A stretch of DNA of 29,648 nt from Pavlovales sp. CCMP2436. Its lineage: Eukaryota; Haptophyta; Pavlovophyceae; Pavlovales. The position numbers and the translations under genes are program-made. The stretch lies in the NCBI GenBank assembly GCA_026770615.1, contig MU631482.1, positions 143,769-173,416 on the forward strand, written 5' to 3'. A model generated the notes under the pieces. It was not told where the DNA came from. It ran no database searches and was given only the letters and a program-made list of their open reading frames with translations. Positions 15,953 through 23,588 of the stretch are shown piece after piece (the stretch's first letter is position 1; every line of letters starts with the position of its first letter).

Positions 15953-17650
15953 TTAATTGAAGACGGTCTTGGCCGAGCCACCCTGGATGTTGACCCAGTT
16001 CAGCGCGACGCAGTACACATCGATCGAGTACGTCTTGCCCGAGCGCCCGGCGAAGTCGAGCTTGAGCGCCTGGGTCTGTGCGTTCGACAGGTTGATGTGG
16101 CCCGAGGGGTTCGCCGACTGCCCGTTGAGCGCAAAGTCGATCGACACCAGTGGCGCCTGCTCGTCGACGCCGTACGAGCGCTTGCCGTGCCCGTGGAAGA
16201 GCGGGATCAGGCGCTGCATCGTGTAGTCGGCGCTCGTCTTGTTGGCCATGCGGCTCGTGCCGTTGATGACCATGTCCCACGTAGTGACACGGCAGTCGTC
16301 ACCCAGCTTGCCGAGGTAGTGGTAGTACTCGTTGTTCGCGATCTCCTCCGGGTCGCGCACCACGATCCACAGCGTCTGGACCGGGTGCAGGAAGGCCAGG
16401 TCGATCTTGAAGTCGAGCTTGGTGGTGAAGGAGCCGTCGTTCGTGCCCGGCATAGTCACAAGCGTGTTCTTCACGTTCTGCACCTGCTTGACGAGACGCA
16501 CGTGCTGCGGCTTGGTCTGCAGCGCGTCGGCCTCCGCTGCCGAGAGCGCGATGTAGTGGCCGATGAGCTGCATCGCCTCGATCTCCGGGAAGGCCGCCGG
16601 GTACTCAGTGGCGCGCGTCGAGGCGAGCGGCTTCGAGCTGAGGGCGTACTCGGCCTTAGCCGTGGTCGAGAGCGCGGCCGTCTTTGTGAGCACGTGGTGG
16701 TGCTGCATGAGGGCCGACACGTCGCGCAGGCGGATCTCGATCGTGATGTCCTGCGAGGAGGCGATCGCCATGATCGGCAGGTACATGGAGGGGTGCTTGG
16801 AGAAGAAGAGCCTCAGCGGCACCGTGAACTCGATGAAGGCCGGGTTGCCGTAGTACTGCGTGCCGTACACGGAAGTGTTGGTGGGCGCCGTCTGGTTGAT
16901 GCGCGTCGCCGCCGCCTCGTGCGTGTGCTGCACGCGCTTGTTGCCGGTGTAGGCGGGCATCGCGGCCATGGGCGGCAAGACCTCCGCGATGGAGGTGGGC
17001 GCACCGGTGCTCGTGACGCCCGAGAGCTTCCACGGCGCGGCCTCCACGCGGCCCTGGATCGTGTTGTCGGACACGGTCTTGGGCATGAGCGGGTCCGCGG
17101 TGCCCCAGTACTCGTCGGCGGCGTCGGCCAGGTACAGGTTGCGCGCAGTGTCGAGCGTGACGCCGCCGAGGGTGAACGTCTCCTTCGCCTGTGCGGAGAT
17201 GGGCATCGAGCCGTTCTTGACGGCGGGCCGCTTGCGCGCGTCGCCCACGATGTCGACGTACTGCATCTTGGGCTCGCGGTAGAGCGTGTTCTCGATGTCG
17301 AGCCAGTCACCATCGATCTCCTGGATCAGGTTGGAGCCGACGAGCAGGCGCACGCGCTCGATCATCGCCAGGCCAAACTTGTTGGTCAGGAAGTGCGGCA
17401 CGTCGCCGACCAAAGCTGCGTCGGGCAGCTTCAGGCGCAGGCGCAGGTCGAGGTTGCCGAGCAAGTGGTCCTGCTTCTGCACCTTGAAGGTGGTCGTCGC
17501 GCCGAACTTGGGCACGTTCTGCGGGTCGAGCTCCTTCAACTTGAACTGGAAGCTGCTCGTGCTCGTGTAGCCCACGTTCTGGAAGTAGCTCGTGCCGTTG
17601 TCGAGCAGGAGCATGTCCTGGCCGCTCACATTGAGGTTCTGGGTGGACAT
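15953..17650 (-). CDS. major capsid protein, double jelly-roll
   Basis: 565 residues, full length for PLV and NCLDV capsid proteins. Start MSTQNLNVSGQDML. The family's hallmarks are visible: ATTTFKVQKQDHLLGNLDLR at 51-70 (the tF-v-r-gDLL pattern), KFGLAMIERVRLLVGSN at 91-107 (the alIe-vel-igG pattern) and DGDWLDIE at 113-120. The second half holds strands such as LPIMAIASSQDITIEIRLRD and LDFKIDLAFLHPVQTLWIVV, matching the second jelly roll. It forms the trimeric capsomers of an icosahedral shell. No frame break. Followed on the same strand side by two upstream unknown genes (17664-18572 and 18594-19457), probably a virion cluster. Confidence 0.9.
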   Translation of the reverse strand: MSTQNLNVSGQDMLLLDNGTSYFQNVGYTSTSSFQFKLKELDPQNVPKFGATTTFKVQKQDHLLGNLDLRLRLKLPDAALVGDVPHFLTNKFGLAMIERVRLLVGSNLIQEIDGDWLDIENTLYREPKMQYVDIVGDARKRPAVKNGSMPISAQAKETFTLGGVTLDTARNLYLADAADEYWGTADPLMPKTVSDNTIQGRVEAAPWKLSGVTSTGAPTSIAEVLPPMAAMPAYTGNKRVQHTHEAAATRINQTAPTNTSVYGTQYYGNPAFIEFTVPLRLFFSKHPSMYLPIMAIASSQDITIEIRLRDVSALMQHHHVLTKTAALSTTAKAEYALSSKPLASTRATEYPAAFPEIEAMQLIGHYIALSAAEADALQTKPQHVRLVKQVQNVKNTLVTMPGTNDGSFTTKLDFKIDLAFLHPVQTLWIVVRDPEEIANNEYYHYLGKLGDDCRVTTWDMVINGTSRMANKTSADYTMQRLIPLFHGHGKRSYGVDEQAPLVSIDFALNGQSANPSGHINLSNAQTQALKLDFAGRSGKTYSIDVYCVALNWVNIQGGSAKTVFN

Positions 17651-17663
17651 CTGAGTGGGGTCT

Positions 17664-18572
17664 CTACGCTTCCTTCCGAGCCTCCGAAAGTTTTTTTGAT
17701 GCGCGCTTAACGGCTAGGCGCTTCGGCTGCTTATGCTTCTGCTCCTTGGCCGGTATCGCGCGCCGTGCCGCTGCGACCACGCGCGCCGCGTCGCCCACCT
17801 CTGCGCTCGGTCGCGCGCCCATCACCGCCGCGTGCATCTGCGCGTCGACCGCCGCAAAACGCGCCAACCCGACCTCGGCCGGCAGCGGCGCACCGCTCAC
17901 CGCCTCGGGCACCGCCTCGACCCCGTCCCCCGGGAGCAGCGACCACGCGAGGTGCGCGGCCGGTGCGGGCTTGAGGCCGGCCGGGTCCAGCTCGGCCTGG
18001 TCGCGCACGTTCAAGAGCGCCGCGAGCTGCTCGAGCTCGGTGCCGGCGCGTAGGCGCGCTGGGATCACAGTGTAGACGCCCGGGTCGAGCGAGTTCGAGT
18101 CGCCCGTGCGCGGTACCTCGTGCGTAGGCTCAGCGTCCGGCGGCCGATTGATCGTGCGCGCGTAGTCGGTGAGCGCAGCCGGGTCCCACTGACCCTCTAA
18201 CGAGAAGCCGTGGGCCACAGCGGGCGACTCAAAGCCCATGAGGCGTCCGCGCGGGTCGCTGATGAGCTGCATGAAGGCGGCGGACGGTCCCACGGGCTCC
18301 GGCGGCGCAGGCATACCGGCGAGCGGGTCGAGCGTCCCGACGTCCCACGGGAGCAGGCGCGTGGCCGGCGCACCGATGCAATGGCCGGCGCCGTCCCGGT
18401 CGTGCGGGCGCGTGCGGATGTTCGTGACGGTGTGCACGTCGCCGTCGAGCCGGGGCGCGGCCGGCGTGCCGACGTGCTTCTTCTTGTGCGCGCGCGGCTG
18501 TGCGCGCACGGCGTAGTACGCGGCGCCAAAGGCCGTGGTGCCCAGGAGCGCGAGGCCCAGCATCTCATCCAA
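17664..18572 (-). CDS. unknown 302-residue protein with N-terminal anchor
   Basis: Starts MDEMLGLALLGTTAFGAAYY, one hydrophobic N-terminal segment, then basic AQPRAHKKKH, then a Pro/Ala-rich domain (FMQLISDPRGRLMGFESP, DPGVYTVIPARLRAGTELEQ) and a Lys/Arg-rich tail ending KRASKKLSEARKEA. A membrane-anchored or virion-internal protein with a nucleic-acid-binding tail is plausible. It sits 13 bases upstream of the capsid gene on the same strand. The family is not recognised; a TTTTTTTCCGAAGG stretch precedes its start by about 10 bases. Confidence 0.6.
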   Translation of the reverse strand: MDEMLGLALLGTTAFGAAYYAVRAQPRAHKKKHVGTPAAPRLDGDVHTVTNIRTRPHDRDGAGHCIGAPATRLLPWDVGTLDPLAGMPAPPEPVGPSAAFMQLISDPRGRLMGFESPAVAHGFSLEGQWDPAALTDYARTINRPPDAEPTHEVPRTGDSNSLDPGVYTVIPARLRAGTELEQLAALLNVRDQAELDPAGLKPAPAAHLAWSLLPGDGVEAVPEAVSGAPLPAEVGLARFAAVDAQMHAAVMGARPSAEVGDAARVVAAARRAIPAKEQKHKQPKRLAVKRASKKLSEARKEA

Positions 18573-18593
18573 GCCTTCGGAAAAAAAGGGCCA

Positions 18594-19457
18594 TTACGTT
18601 GCCGCCGCACCCCCAGCCGCCAGCCTCGCCTGCTCTTGGTCGTAGAGCTCCACCTGGTATCGGTATGGTGCAGAGTATGCAGTTCTTTCGAAATGTGCGA
18701 GCTGGTTGTAAGCAGCCGATGGTGGTCCCGTGCGATTGATCCTAGACGCTGAGGCTTCCGAGACTTTGGGTTGGAACGACTGCCGTGGCAGAATGACGCT
18801 CTGCGAGAAGCGGCTCTTATCGTCTGCCGCGCCGAGTGCGAAGACGGACAGCGGTCCGCGCTGGTAGGGCGCCTTGTCAACGAGCACCGTCTGGGGCATA
18901 TGGTCCATCTGGCCCTGATCCATAATGTACTGGAGCTGCGCGAGGTGCGGGTCACCGCTGTGACCCAAATGCTTGATAATCGCCTTATCGAGAGCGAACT
19001 GTGAGACCTCCTGAATGGCGTCGAACTTTCTCTGCACCATCGCGGGGTCAATTTTGTTAAGCTCTGTCATCGTCCAGGGCTTGGAGGGGTCGGCCGTGGA
19101 CCACCAGTACTGCTCCCATTTCTTCGAGCGCTCGACCTCCTTCGACTCTGCCATGAGCTGGATCTCGCGCTCGGAGATGTTCGCAACGCGCTGCACATTG
19201 TTACCTTCGGCTACTAGAGCGCGCGATGCGACGGCGTCTACCGTGTCGTAGAAGTCGCGCAGCTGCTCGGCCGCCTGACTGTCGCGCTGGTACGCGCCGA
19301 AGGCTGGTGTCGACTCGTATTGATTGTAGTCGTTTGGGCTCATACGAAGATTCGTACGCCCGTTGCCGCCCGCGTCCGCGTACCCGTCGAGCAAGGGGTA
19401 CTTTGCGCGCATGCTGAGCTGACGACTGCCCTGCCCAGAGCCATTGATCTGTGACAT
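18594..19457 (-). CDS. unknown 287-residue protein of the capsid cluster
   Basis: Starts MSQINGSGQGSRQLSMRAKY. No signal peptide or membrane segment. Middle helices (REIQLMAESKEVERSKKWEQ, YWWSTADPSKPWTMTEL, KFDAIQEVSQFALDKAIIKH) and a Tyr/Gln-rich C-terminus (YRYQVELYDQEQARL). Intact frame. It starts 21 bases upstream of the next minus gene and shares a 62-bp divergent spacer with the plus gene at 19520. Its third positions are less GC-rich than in the capsid gene. A virion-associated role is inferred only from position. Confidence 0.6.
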   Translation of the reverse strand: MSQINGSGQGSRQLSMRAKYPLLDGYADAGGNGRTNLRMSPNDYNQYESTPAFGAYQRDSQAAEQLRDFYDTVDAVASRALVAEGNNVQRVANISEREIQLMAESKEVERSKKWEQYWWSTADPSKPWTMTELNKIDPAMVQRKFDAIQEVSQFALDKAIIKHLGHSGDPHLAQLQYIMDQGQMDHMPQTVLVDKAPYQRGPLSVFALGAADDKSRFSQSVILPRQSFQPKVSEASASRINRTGPPSAAYNQLAHFERTAYSAPYRYQVELYDQEQARLAAGGAAAT

Positions 19458-19519
19458 ATCCTCGATATCCTCGTAACACCCATTGCAGAATTTTTTCTGT
19501 GCCGCGTGTCAAGGACGCG
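19458..19519. promoter_or_regulatory. 62-bp bidirectional promoter with T6CTGTGC
   Basis: Between divergent starts. Centred on TTGCAGAATTTTTTCTGTGC (19483-19502): on the plus strand TTTTTTCTGTGC, 17 bases before ATG 19520; on the minus strand AAAAAATTCTGCA. The plus-strand 12-mer is identical to the one before ATG 11222. Confidence 0.5.
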
Positions 19520-20830
19520 ATGTGGGGCTGGTCCGGACGGAACACGCCCGTGTCGCTCGCCGCGCTTAAGGGGCTGACCACCTCGGACCGCAATCATGAA
19601 CTGGAGACACTCAGGAACATGGTCACGACACTCGGCAAGGAGGACGGTAAGCTAGCGGTGAGGCTTGGAGATGCTGGATTAGCAACGGTGCAGGAGCAGA
19701 GCTATCGAGTACTGGCGAACGAGCACCTGGCCGACTTCAAGGTGCAGGCCGACGCGGACATGTACGAAGGCTTCGGCGCCTTCTTAAGCGGCGACCTGAA
19801 AGCCAGCACGACAGACAGGTTCGTGGACATACCCTACGTGGGGGATCGCGGCATGATGAAGCACATGAGGGAGACAACCAAGGATGTGCAGGTGCTCGAC
19901 AACGTACAGGCAATATGCGTCCCCTGGAAGAAGCACCACCTGCTGCACATACCGGGCGCGCACGATTACCTCACAGGCGAGTACCGGCGGCGGAAACAGT
20001 TTGATATTTACATCGGCACACTCTATGCCATGGGCCCGCAATCGATGGATCAAGCTTGGCATTACTACAAGTACATAGTGAAGCAGCAGCGGCCCACCGA
20101 CCGCGAGATAGAGGTCGTGATGGCGCGCCCGGATCGGCAGGACTGGGATCGCGGCCAGCCAATGCCGAGAGGCGGTAACCAGCTAGCATACCCGATCTTA
20201 GACGACGAGGACGACGGCGATACACCGCCACAGCTGCCTCCGCGGGCTGGGGGTGGTGGTGGTGATGCACCAACACAGGCAATTGATGATGATGGTTATT
20301 ACACAGATGGTGATGAACTTGCGACCACGCCGGAGCCGTCTTCGCCCTGGCCTGAACCAACTAAAACTACGGCGCCCAACACGATGCCGCCTCCTCGCCC
20401 ACGAGGGCCTCCTCCGCCGCCAGCGCCTGCGTATGTGCCGCCAGTGATTGCCCCCGGGCCCCCGCCTATGTTCGGCGCCGCCAGTACGAGGCCCTCCTTT
20501 TCCGTAGCGCCACTATATGCAAAAGCAGCAAGCTATACACCATTCCAAGATAGTGATAGCGACGACGACGACGACGGTGTAGCAGGTTCAGCTAGAATGG
20601 AACCAGTTTTAACTGGTGATGATGCGCTCGCAGATACGCTGAGGGCGGTGCTGGCACGATTTGATGATGGAGGCTTGAAAATAGAAGCAGATACAGAGAT
20701 GGACGCCGAGGATACACCGGGAAAGAGCTACGAGGAGGGCATACAGGAACGAATGGAAGCTGCACAAATGAATCAAGCAGCGAACCAACGGGCATACAAC
20801 AAAAATTCAATGCCGCACAAGCATCACTAG
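19520..20830 (+). CDS. unknown 436-residue protein with Pro/Asp-rich tail
   Basis: The start MWGWSGRNTPVSLAALKG was chosen because it follows the T6CTGTGC motif; an in-frame ATG at 19451 would overlap the opposite gene. The first 220 residues look folded (RFVDIPYVGDRGMMKHMRE, QAICVPWKKHHLLHIPG, FDIYIGTLYAMGPQSMDQAW). Then come an acidic DDEDDGD segment, a PPPRPRGPPPPPAPAYVPP proline tract and SDSDDDDDG. The frame ends YNKNSMPHKHH after an apparent frameshift; a Gln/Ala helix characteristic of its C-terminus continues in other frames to 21008. The family is not recognised. Composition is clearly more AT-rich than the capsid gene. Confidence 0.6.
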   Translation: MWGWSGRNTPVSLAALKGLTTSDRNHELETLRNMVTTLGKEDGKLAVRLGDAGLATVQEQSYRVLANEHLADFKVQADADMYEGFGAFLSGDLKASTTDRFVDIPYVGDRGMMKHMRETTKDVQVLDNVQAICVPWKKHHLLHIPGAHDYLTGEYRRRKQFDIYIGTLYAMGPQSMDQAWHYYKYIVKQQRPTDREIEVVMARPDRQDWDRGQPMPRGGNQLAYPILDDEDDGDTPPQLPPRAGGGGGDAPTQAIDDDGYYTDGDELATTPEPSSPWPEPTKTTAPNTMPPPRPRGPPPPPAPAYVPPVIAPGPPPMFGAASTRPSFSVAPLYAKAASYTPFQDSDSDDDDDGVAGSARMEPVLTGDDALADTLRAVLARFDDGGLKIEADTEMDAEDTPGKSYEEGIQERMEAAQMNQAANQRAYNKNSMPHKHH

Positions 20831-21008
20831 CAGCTGTGGCGGAGGAACAAGCACAACGCCAGCACAGTTGAACGTTAAAGAAAATGAAATATTAAAAAAA
20901 GCACAGCTTAATGCAGCACTAGAAATCCAAGCACGGCAACAAGCAGCACTCGAAGCACCAGCACAAAGTGGTCAGCGCGCAGGAATAGAAACCACCCGCC
21001 ATTCGTGA
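20797..21008 (+). pseudogene. frameshifted C-terminal remnant of the 19520 gene
   Basis: Frame 1 reads QQKFNAAQASLAAVAEEQAQ to TGA 20869; frame 0 then reads NVKENEILKKAQLNAALEIQ onward to TGA 21006. Both are Gln/Ala helical and match the EEGIQERMEAAQ style of the preceding gene's end. Two indels, near 20770-20796 and near 20869, explain the pattern. Confidence 0.5.
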
Positions 21009-21376
21009 CGCCTCGGTGCCGTGCGCACTCGCGCGCGTGTATGTGTGGGCCGGCCGTGTGGTGCCTGCAGCCTCCTTGCCTGGGCCCGTTGCCTGGCTCA
21101 CGCCAACCCTCGCGCGCCCGCGCGCCTCCGTGCCGCGGGCCGTACGACTACCCGCAACTCTCGCGCGCGCGCGCGCGTCTCCATGCCGCGGGCCGCCTGG
21201 CCGGCACCAACCCTCGCGCGCCCGCGAGCCTCGGGCCGTCTGGGTAACACCTCCCGCCTTGCGCGCCGCCTCGACGGCGCCGATCCGTGCCCGCCCCGGG
21301 CGCCGATCCGGCAGTTTGGTTACAGCAGCAGTAACCCCCCCCCCCACCCCCACCCCCCCTTCTCCACGCAGTCGCC
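21009..21376. other. GC-rich low-complexity spacer, presumed right edge
   Basis: CGCGCG-rich sequence with a degenerate repeat (CCAACCCTCGCGCGCCCGCG near 21105 and 21209) and a C-rich run at 21336-21360. No gene supported. The viral right junction and the promoter of the secreted-protein gene should lie here; neither is pinpointed. Confidence 0.5.
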
Positions 21377-22302
21377 ATGAAGACCATCGCCCTCGCGCTC
21401 CTCCTGGCGCTCTTCGCACTCACGCCCTCCGCGCACGCCCAGTCTAACTGGTACGTCGGCGAGCAAGGTGCGAACTGCGTCACCACGTGTGCCGGGAAGG
21501 GCGCGTGCAACGTTGATGAGATGAACGCGATCAAGACCGTCACATCGGTGGAAGATGCTGTTTCAAACTCTGACTGGCACCAGGCATGCTCTAGCACTTC
21601 ACAACCGCAGAACTCGGATGCGGCTCCTTACGTGAAGTATATTTATAGTGAGACGCAAACACAGTGCAACTTCAAGGAACCTACGAACTTTCAGGCGGCT
21701 ACTTGTGCCGCGACTTCATATTGGGCTCTTCGCCTCTGCTACTGTGGTGAGCCCGAGGCCGCTGTTGCTCGCCCCGACGCAAAGCTCGTGCTGAAGAACG
21801 ACTTCGCCGGAGTCATGTTCGGTGCGAGCATTTTTTATTGATAATACATATTTACTTTACTAGGTGCGAGCATTTTGTCAAACAAGACCAGGGTTTGAAA
21901 CCGCACCAGGCAAAATGTTGCCCTTTTTGTGGTTGTGTTCGTTCAATCAGTTATTATGGTGATTTGTAGGAAACGTCATCTGCTCTCGAATGACCACGTA
22001 TGTTTGTAACATTACCCTTAACAGGGGAGGACTCTGATGTCTCTGTCCGCCGCCTCGTCGAGGGAGACCTCCACCTGAAGCCCGCCGAAGGCCGCTCGGT
22101 CATGATCGAGGCCAGCATGCACATCGCGGGCGGCCTCAAGCTCGAGATTGACGCTGTGAGCGGAGAAGACTGCACCTCCGATGAGCGCGGCCTCATCCGT
22201 TATGTCACCGTCGGGAGTTCCGACCAGCTCGAGGTCTGCGCGCAGAAGGATGACGGTTCTTCTCTCACAATCGCATGGCGCTCGCTCCCGCATCAAGTTT
22301 GA
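21377..22302 (+). CDS. secreted Cys-rich host protein (spliced)
   Basis: Exons 21377-21821 and 22025-22302 give 240 residues. MKTIALALLLALFALTPSAH followed by AQS is a textbook signal peptide. The mature part has paired Cys (GEQGANCVTTCAGKGACN, QACSSTS, TQCNF, ATCAATSYW, LRLCYC) and a second-exon domain with EDCTSDERG and QLEVCAQ. The N-terminal W-x-x-G-x-x-G-x-x-C-x-x-x-C layout recalls small secreted Cys-rich repeats of protists, but no family is secure. Splicing at G|GTGCGAG and AACAG|GG keeps the frame; without it a TGA at 21839 truncates the protein. Extracellular or cell-surface role inferred from the signal peptide. Confidence 0.7.
21822..22024 (+). other. 203-nt intron with duplicated donor
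   Basis: GT at 21822 and AG at 22023-22024. GGTGCGAGCATTTT occurs at the donor (21821-21834) and again at 21863-21876, so two identical donor contexts compete; use of the second would include an in-frame stop. Confidence 0.6.
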
Positions 22303-22667
22303 TTCGTTAATCATCTCGGACGCACACACTCGCCGACACCCTCTCGCGCGCACTCAATTCGAGGCGCGCGCGAGCGACACTGGTCGCCACGGCGCGCGCA
22401 ACAGCCTGACGTGCGTGCGTGTCATTGTTTTTCACGTGCCGTACCGATGACCGCCTCGCGGCTTGGCCCGTGGTTTAGGGGAGATAACGGTTCATGATTA
22501 GTTATTCCCCTGCATGATGCACTACAGTATGCGCGCGCACTTTCGTCCCTCCTGGCCGATGCCTGTGATCGTGCTCGCTCCTTTTCGTGAAGTTTTAAAG
22601 CATTACGTAATAATGATAAGTTCTAGATTTGCCTGCCTGTATGTAAGTGTACACGCCACACGGTTAT
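22303..22667. other. intergenic, downstream of the secreted-protein gene
   Basis: No gene supported. Contains a hairpin with arms 22477-22488 and 22501-22511 (AGGGGAGATAAC against AGGGGAATAAC, one bulge, 12-nt loop). Short open frames here have no protein character. Confidence 0.4.
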
Positions 22668-22845
22668 GTTATGTTATGATGCCCCTTCTACCGCCGGGGG
22701 CGCAGTCTCTGCGTTCAGGAGGCCCCGGGTGTCAGCGTCTCAGCGTCAATCTGCTGAGCTTTAGCGTCACCTTGCGGTGGTACCAAAGCGCCGACAGAGC
22801 TTCGAGCAGGCGATTTCGTTCGGGTTTTCTTGAAGAATAAGATGG
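22668..22845 (-). repeat. LINE 3' region, copy 1
   Basis: Matches 25896-26080 in the same orientation (shared blocks include GGCGCAGT-TCTGCGT, GGCCCCGGGTGTCAGCGTCT, GCAGGCGATTTCGTTC). Interpreted as the common 3' UTR of two insertions. Confidence 0.75.
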
Positions 22846-23588
22846 GTTCCACGTTCGGTAGTCTCGTCAGTTTGCGCCAGGATGCCTTCACAGTGCAGAA
22901 AACAAATAAGCAACGGACACAGGGTTTTATTCGGATGTTATTTGCCGCATGCGCTTAAATTATAAAATTTTACATACGCAATTCCTTAAAACCCTTTAAA
23001 AATCAAATCTACTTTATATCCGGTGCACCTGCAGACTCATGTCGATGAGAATATCGCTTGCGACCCCTCGAGATAAATAGCTTGCGGCCCCTCAGGGGTC
23101 GCAAATATCCTGGGTGCGACCCCTCGACGTCGCTTGTATTCGCAACTAGGGGAATGGCTAGTTCGCTTAAAACTTAACCGAATTTACTGAGTTTTACGAA
23201 ACTTCCGAACCCGAGAAAAAATCAACCTCCATGGTACAGTGCAAACCCGCCCCCGCGTTCACGCTCGAGACGGGGCCGGTAGGCGGCGGGACGCCCGGCC
23301 GCCGGGCGCCCGCGGAGTGAGCTCGTGTCAGATGGCGCTCGCCCCGTCTGCGGGGTTGCTCGCGCCCGTCGGTGCGAAGCCCCCATGTTCATCCAGAGGT
23401 GTTGGGTTAGGAGAGCCGCCTTTGAAATTTTGAAAAGAGAGCAGGCAGCCTTTAAGGGTTTTTGATTGATCGGATTTCAAACATTTCTAAATAATCCCTG
23501 TGTCCGCCCTGGTTTTGAGTTAGTGCACCGTGTTGTCTTGTGCGGCCTTGCCCAGCTCGTCGAGACGCCAACGCCGACTGCTTGCCCG
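22846..23588. other. non-coding stretch 3' of the RT C-terminal domain
   Basis: No gene supported. Contains three GCGACCCCTCG-like direct repeats (23055-23130) and a small hairpin at 23082-23104 (TTGCGGCCCCT/AGGGGTCGCAA). It may be LINE 3' sequence or later insertion; copy 2 has no counterpart visible. Confidence 0.4.

Noticed and set aside
16097..17710. 537-codon plus-strand open frame
   Set aside because: Exact antisense of the capsid gene, His/Arg/Val-rich, with no domain; a GC-bias shadow.
22477..22511. tRNA or small RNA gene
   Set aside because: A single bulged stem with a 12-nt loop; no cloverleaf or box motifs.
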